The notes beneath the pieces were generated by a model that saw only the letters and a list, made by a program, of their open reading frames with translations, was not told the origin of the DNA and did not search any database. 64,000 nt of DNA, taken from positions 29,604,778 through 29,668,777 of the forward strand of contig JAAALK010000080.1 in assembly GCA_019279435.1 (NCBI GenBank). Reading direction: 5' to 3'. Shown one piece after another: positions 62,601 to 64,000 of the stretch (the stretch's first letter is position 1; every line of letters starts with the position of its first letter). The translations under genes and the position numbers were made by a program. Origin of the DNA: Zizania palustris. Lineage: Eukaryota; Streptophyta; Magnoliopsida; Poales; Poaceae.

Positions 62601-63033
62601 GTCGGTTGGCGCCGACAGGTGGGGTCGGGCTGTCGGGCGCGCGCGCGAAGGGAGAGGGAGTCACTGACTGGTGGGGTCCGGCGGTCAGACGGGGCACGCG
62701 GGGAGGAGTGGGCTGGGCCGACCGAGAGAGAGATAAAGGGAGGGGGAGGGCCCGTTACTGTTTCAATACCTTTCTAAATAAAAATAATTACAGAAAATAG
62801 ATTAAAATATTTGGGCTACTTCCAAGGTTGATAAAAATTTGTAAAAATTCTCAAAAATATATCTTGGTCTTGGGATCATACACAAAATTTTCTAGCCTCT
62901 GGTTTGGGTATTTACTCTAGGTTCTAGTTCAAAATGGTTAAGGAGGGCATTAAAGGTATTTCCAAAATGAATGATTCAAGGAAAATATATATTAAATGAT
63001 ATTTTTACTTCTTTGAAAATTTGGGGTGTTACA
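59610..63033 (-). mobile_element. 3' LTR of gypsy element, right-arm copy
   Basis: Minus-strand TGTAACACCC start at 63033 and GGGGCGCCACA end at 59610. Corresponds to 4614-8011 and contains the same conserved small frame (60431-60198). Confidence 0.88.
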
Positions 63034-63155
63034 AACCTATCCCCCTTACAAAGAATCTCGTCCTCGAGATTGGAACGCTACTCGAATAGCTCAGGGTATT
63101 GGGCTTTCAACTCGTCTTCTTTCTCCCATGTAGCCTCTTCGGCGGGGTGGTTGTC
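63034..63155 (-). pseudogene. Gypsy chromodomain end and polypurine tract, right-arm copy
   Basis: Minus-strand GACAACCACCCCGCCGAAGAG onward to the TAG at 63081-63079, then the purine tract next to the LTR. The GACAA duplication half is at 63155-63151. Confidence 0.88.
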
Positions 63156-64000
63156 TGTAACACCCCAAATTTTCAAAGTAATAAAAATATTGTTTAATCC
63201 AATTTCCTGAAATTTATTATTTTGGAAATACCTTTAATACCCTCCTTTACCATTTTGAACTACAACATAAGTGAAATGGCCAAACCAGGAGCTGAAACTT
63301 TTTATGTAGGATCCTAAGGCCAAAATATATTTTTAGGAATTTTTACAAATTTTACCAACCTTGGAAGTAGCCCTATTATTTTAAATCAATTTTTGTGATT
63401 ATTTTTAATCAGAAAAGATTTTAAACAGTAATGGGCCTCCATCCTCCCTTTCTCTCTCTCCCGGCCGGCCCAGCCCGTTACCCTCGCCCGCCTCGGACTG
63501 ACAGCCTGACCCCACCCGTCAGTGACCCCCTCTCCTCTTGCGCGCGCGCCCGACACCCCGGTCCCACCTGTCGGTGCCAACCATCCCCTCTCGCGCCCGA
63601 GCCCGGCCCCATCCGTCAGCCGCCACCCTCACTCGCTCGCGCCCGCTGGCATGTGGCCCCCGCCTGTCAGATCCTTCGTATCCACGAGATCCGCCCCCAA
63701 ATCTCACCCCCCTCGCCGGCCGACGCCTTAATGCGCCTCGGATCCGTTGCTCCCGACCCCCTCTCCCCAAATTGAGCCCGACATTCAAACCCCCGTGCTC
63801 CGGTGACCGTTTCCCCATTAAAACCAGCCCGATTGCGTCCCGATTTGATGAATCTGCATGCAACCCGAGGCTCGCCGGTGTTTAAACGCGTTAACCCTCG
63901 GCCACCGCCAATTGTGCCCCCTCTGCCCCCGTCGGTGACCCTATTTAAACCCCCTGGTACCCCGCATTCGATCCCTACGCTCACACACTGCAAGAACGCA
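63156..64000 (+). mobile_element. Solo LTR, right-arm copy, cut by window edge
   Basis: Starts TGTAACACCCCAAATTTTC; equals 4491 down to 3645 inverted and runs off the window. Confidence 0.9.

Larger units (their letters stand above)
39190..64000 (-). repeat. Right arm of the inverted duplication
   Basis: Reverse complement of 22275 down to 3645. After removing the Helitron (2743 bp) and one tandem unit (about 3.5 kb), about 18.57 kb remain against 18.63 kb on the left. Differences are mostly single-base indels; they are densest in 39190-43948, where many exon bases and one splice donor are lost. Confidence 0.95.

Noticed and set aside
1..64000. CRISPR arrays, bacterial operons, rRNA or tRNA genes
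   Set aside because: Spliced eukaryotic genes and plant transposons throughout; no regularly spaced short repeats and no tRNA- or rRNA-like segments noticed by eye.

Overview
The window is nuclear DNA of a flowering plant, most likely a grass (Poaceae). The signs are a very GC-rich first exon, Tekay-type Ty3/gypsy elements with LTRs of about 3.4 kb, stacked Tourist-like MITEs, an RTE-type LINE, and a gene-capturing Helitron. The species cannot be read from the sequence. There are two real single-copy-type genes. One is a CCT5 (TCP-1 epsilon) chaperonin subunit gene (+ strand, 10511-16495, nine exons). The other is a CCAR1-type gene resembling plant SHORT ROOT IN SALT MEDIUM 1/EMB1579 (- strand, 20996-34574, 22 coding exons). 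They converge on an intergenic stretch of about 4.5 kb that holds MITEs.

Layout. 1-8561 is nested Ty3/gypsy sequence: an integrase and chromodomain end, split by a solo LTR with a 5-bp target duplication, then its own 3' LTR and a fragment of a third LTR. 8562-10140 is a degraded Helitron-like block with a captured gene piece. 10237-16495 is the CCT5 promoter and gene, with a hAT-like insertion in intron 5. 16496-20995 is intergenic. 20996-35201 is the CCAR1-like gene and promoter, carrying an almost intact RTE LINE in intron 16 and a 10-bp-TSD element in intron 2. 35426-36000 is a complete non-autonomous hAT. 36009-38189 is unassigned repeat sequence ending in another gypsy LTR. 38190-39189 is a gap of exactly 1000 N.

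After the gap, 39190-64000 is the reverse complement of 22275 down to 3645. It therefore holds the last four exons of the CCAR1-like gene, a second CCT5 copy on the - strand, and the same nested repeats. This arm has two differences of structure: a tandem duplication of about 3.5 kb, and a 2743-bp Helitron (43949-46691) in one of the duplicate units. The Helitron sits exactly between A and T, carries fragments of four unrelated genes in one orientation, and is missing from both the other duplicate unit and the left arm.

Each CCT5 copy has its own single-base indels, almost all in short homopolymers: one in the left copy and four in the right. With the N gap, this makes a misplaced second-haplotype contig the leading explanation of the inverted duplication. 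A true inverted duplication is the alternative. The most interesting biology is the Helitron with its four captured host-gene fragments and its filled and empty sites side by side.
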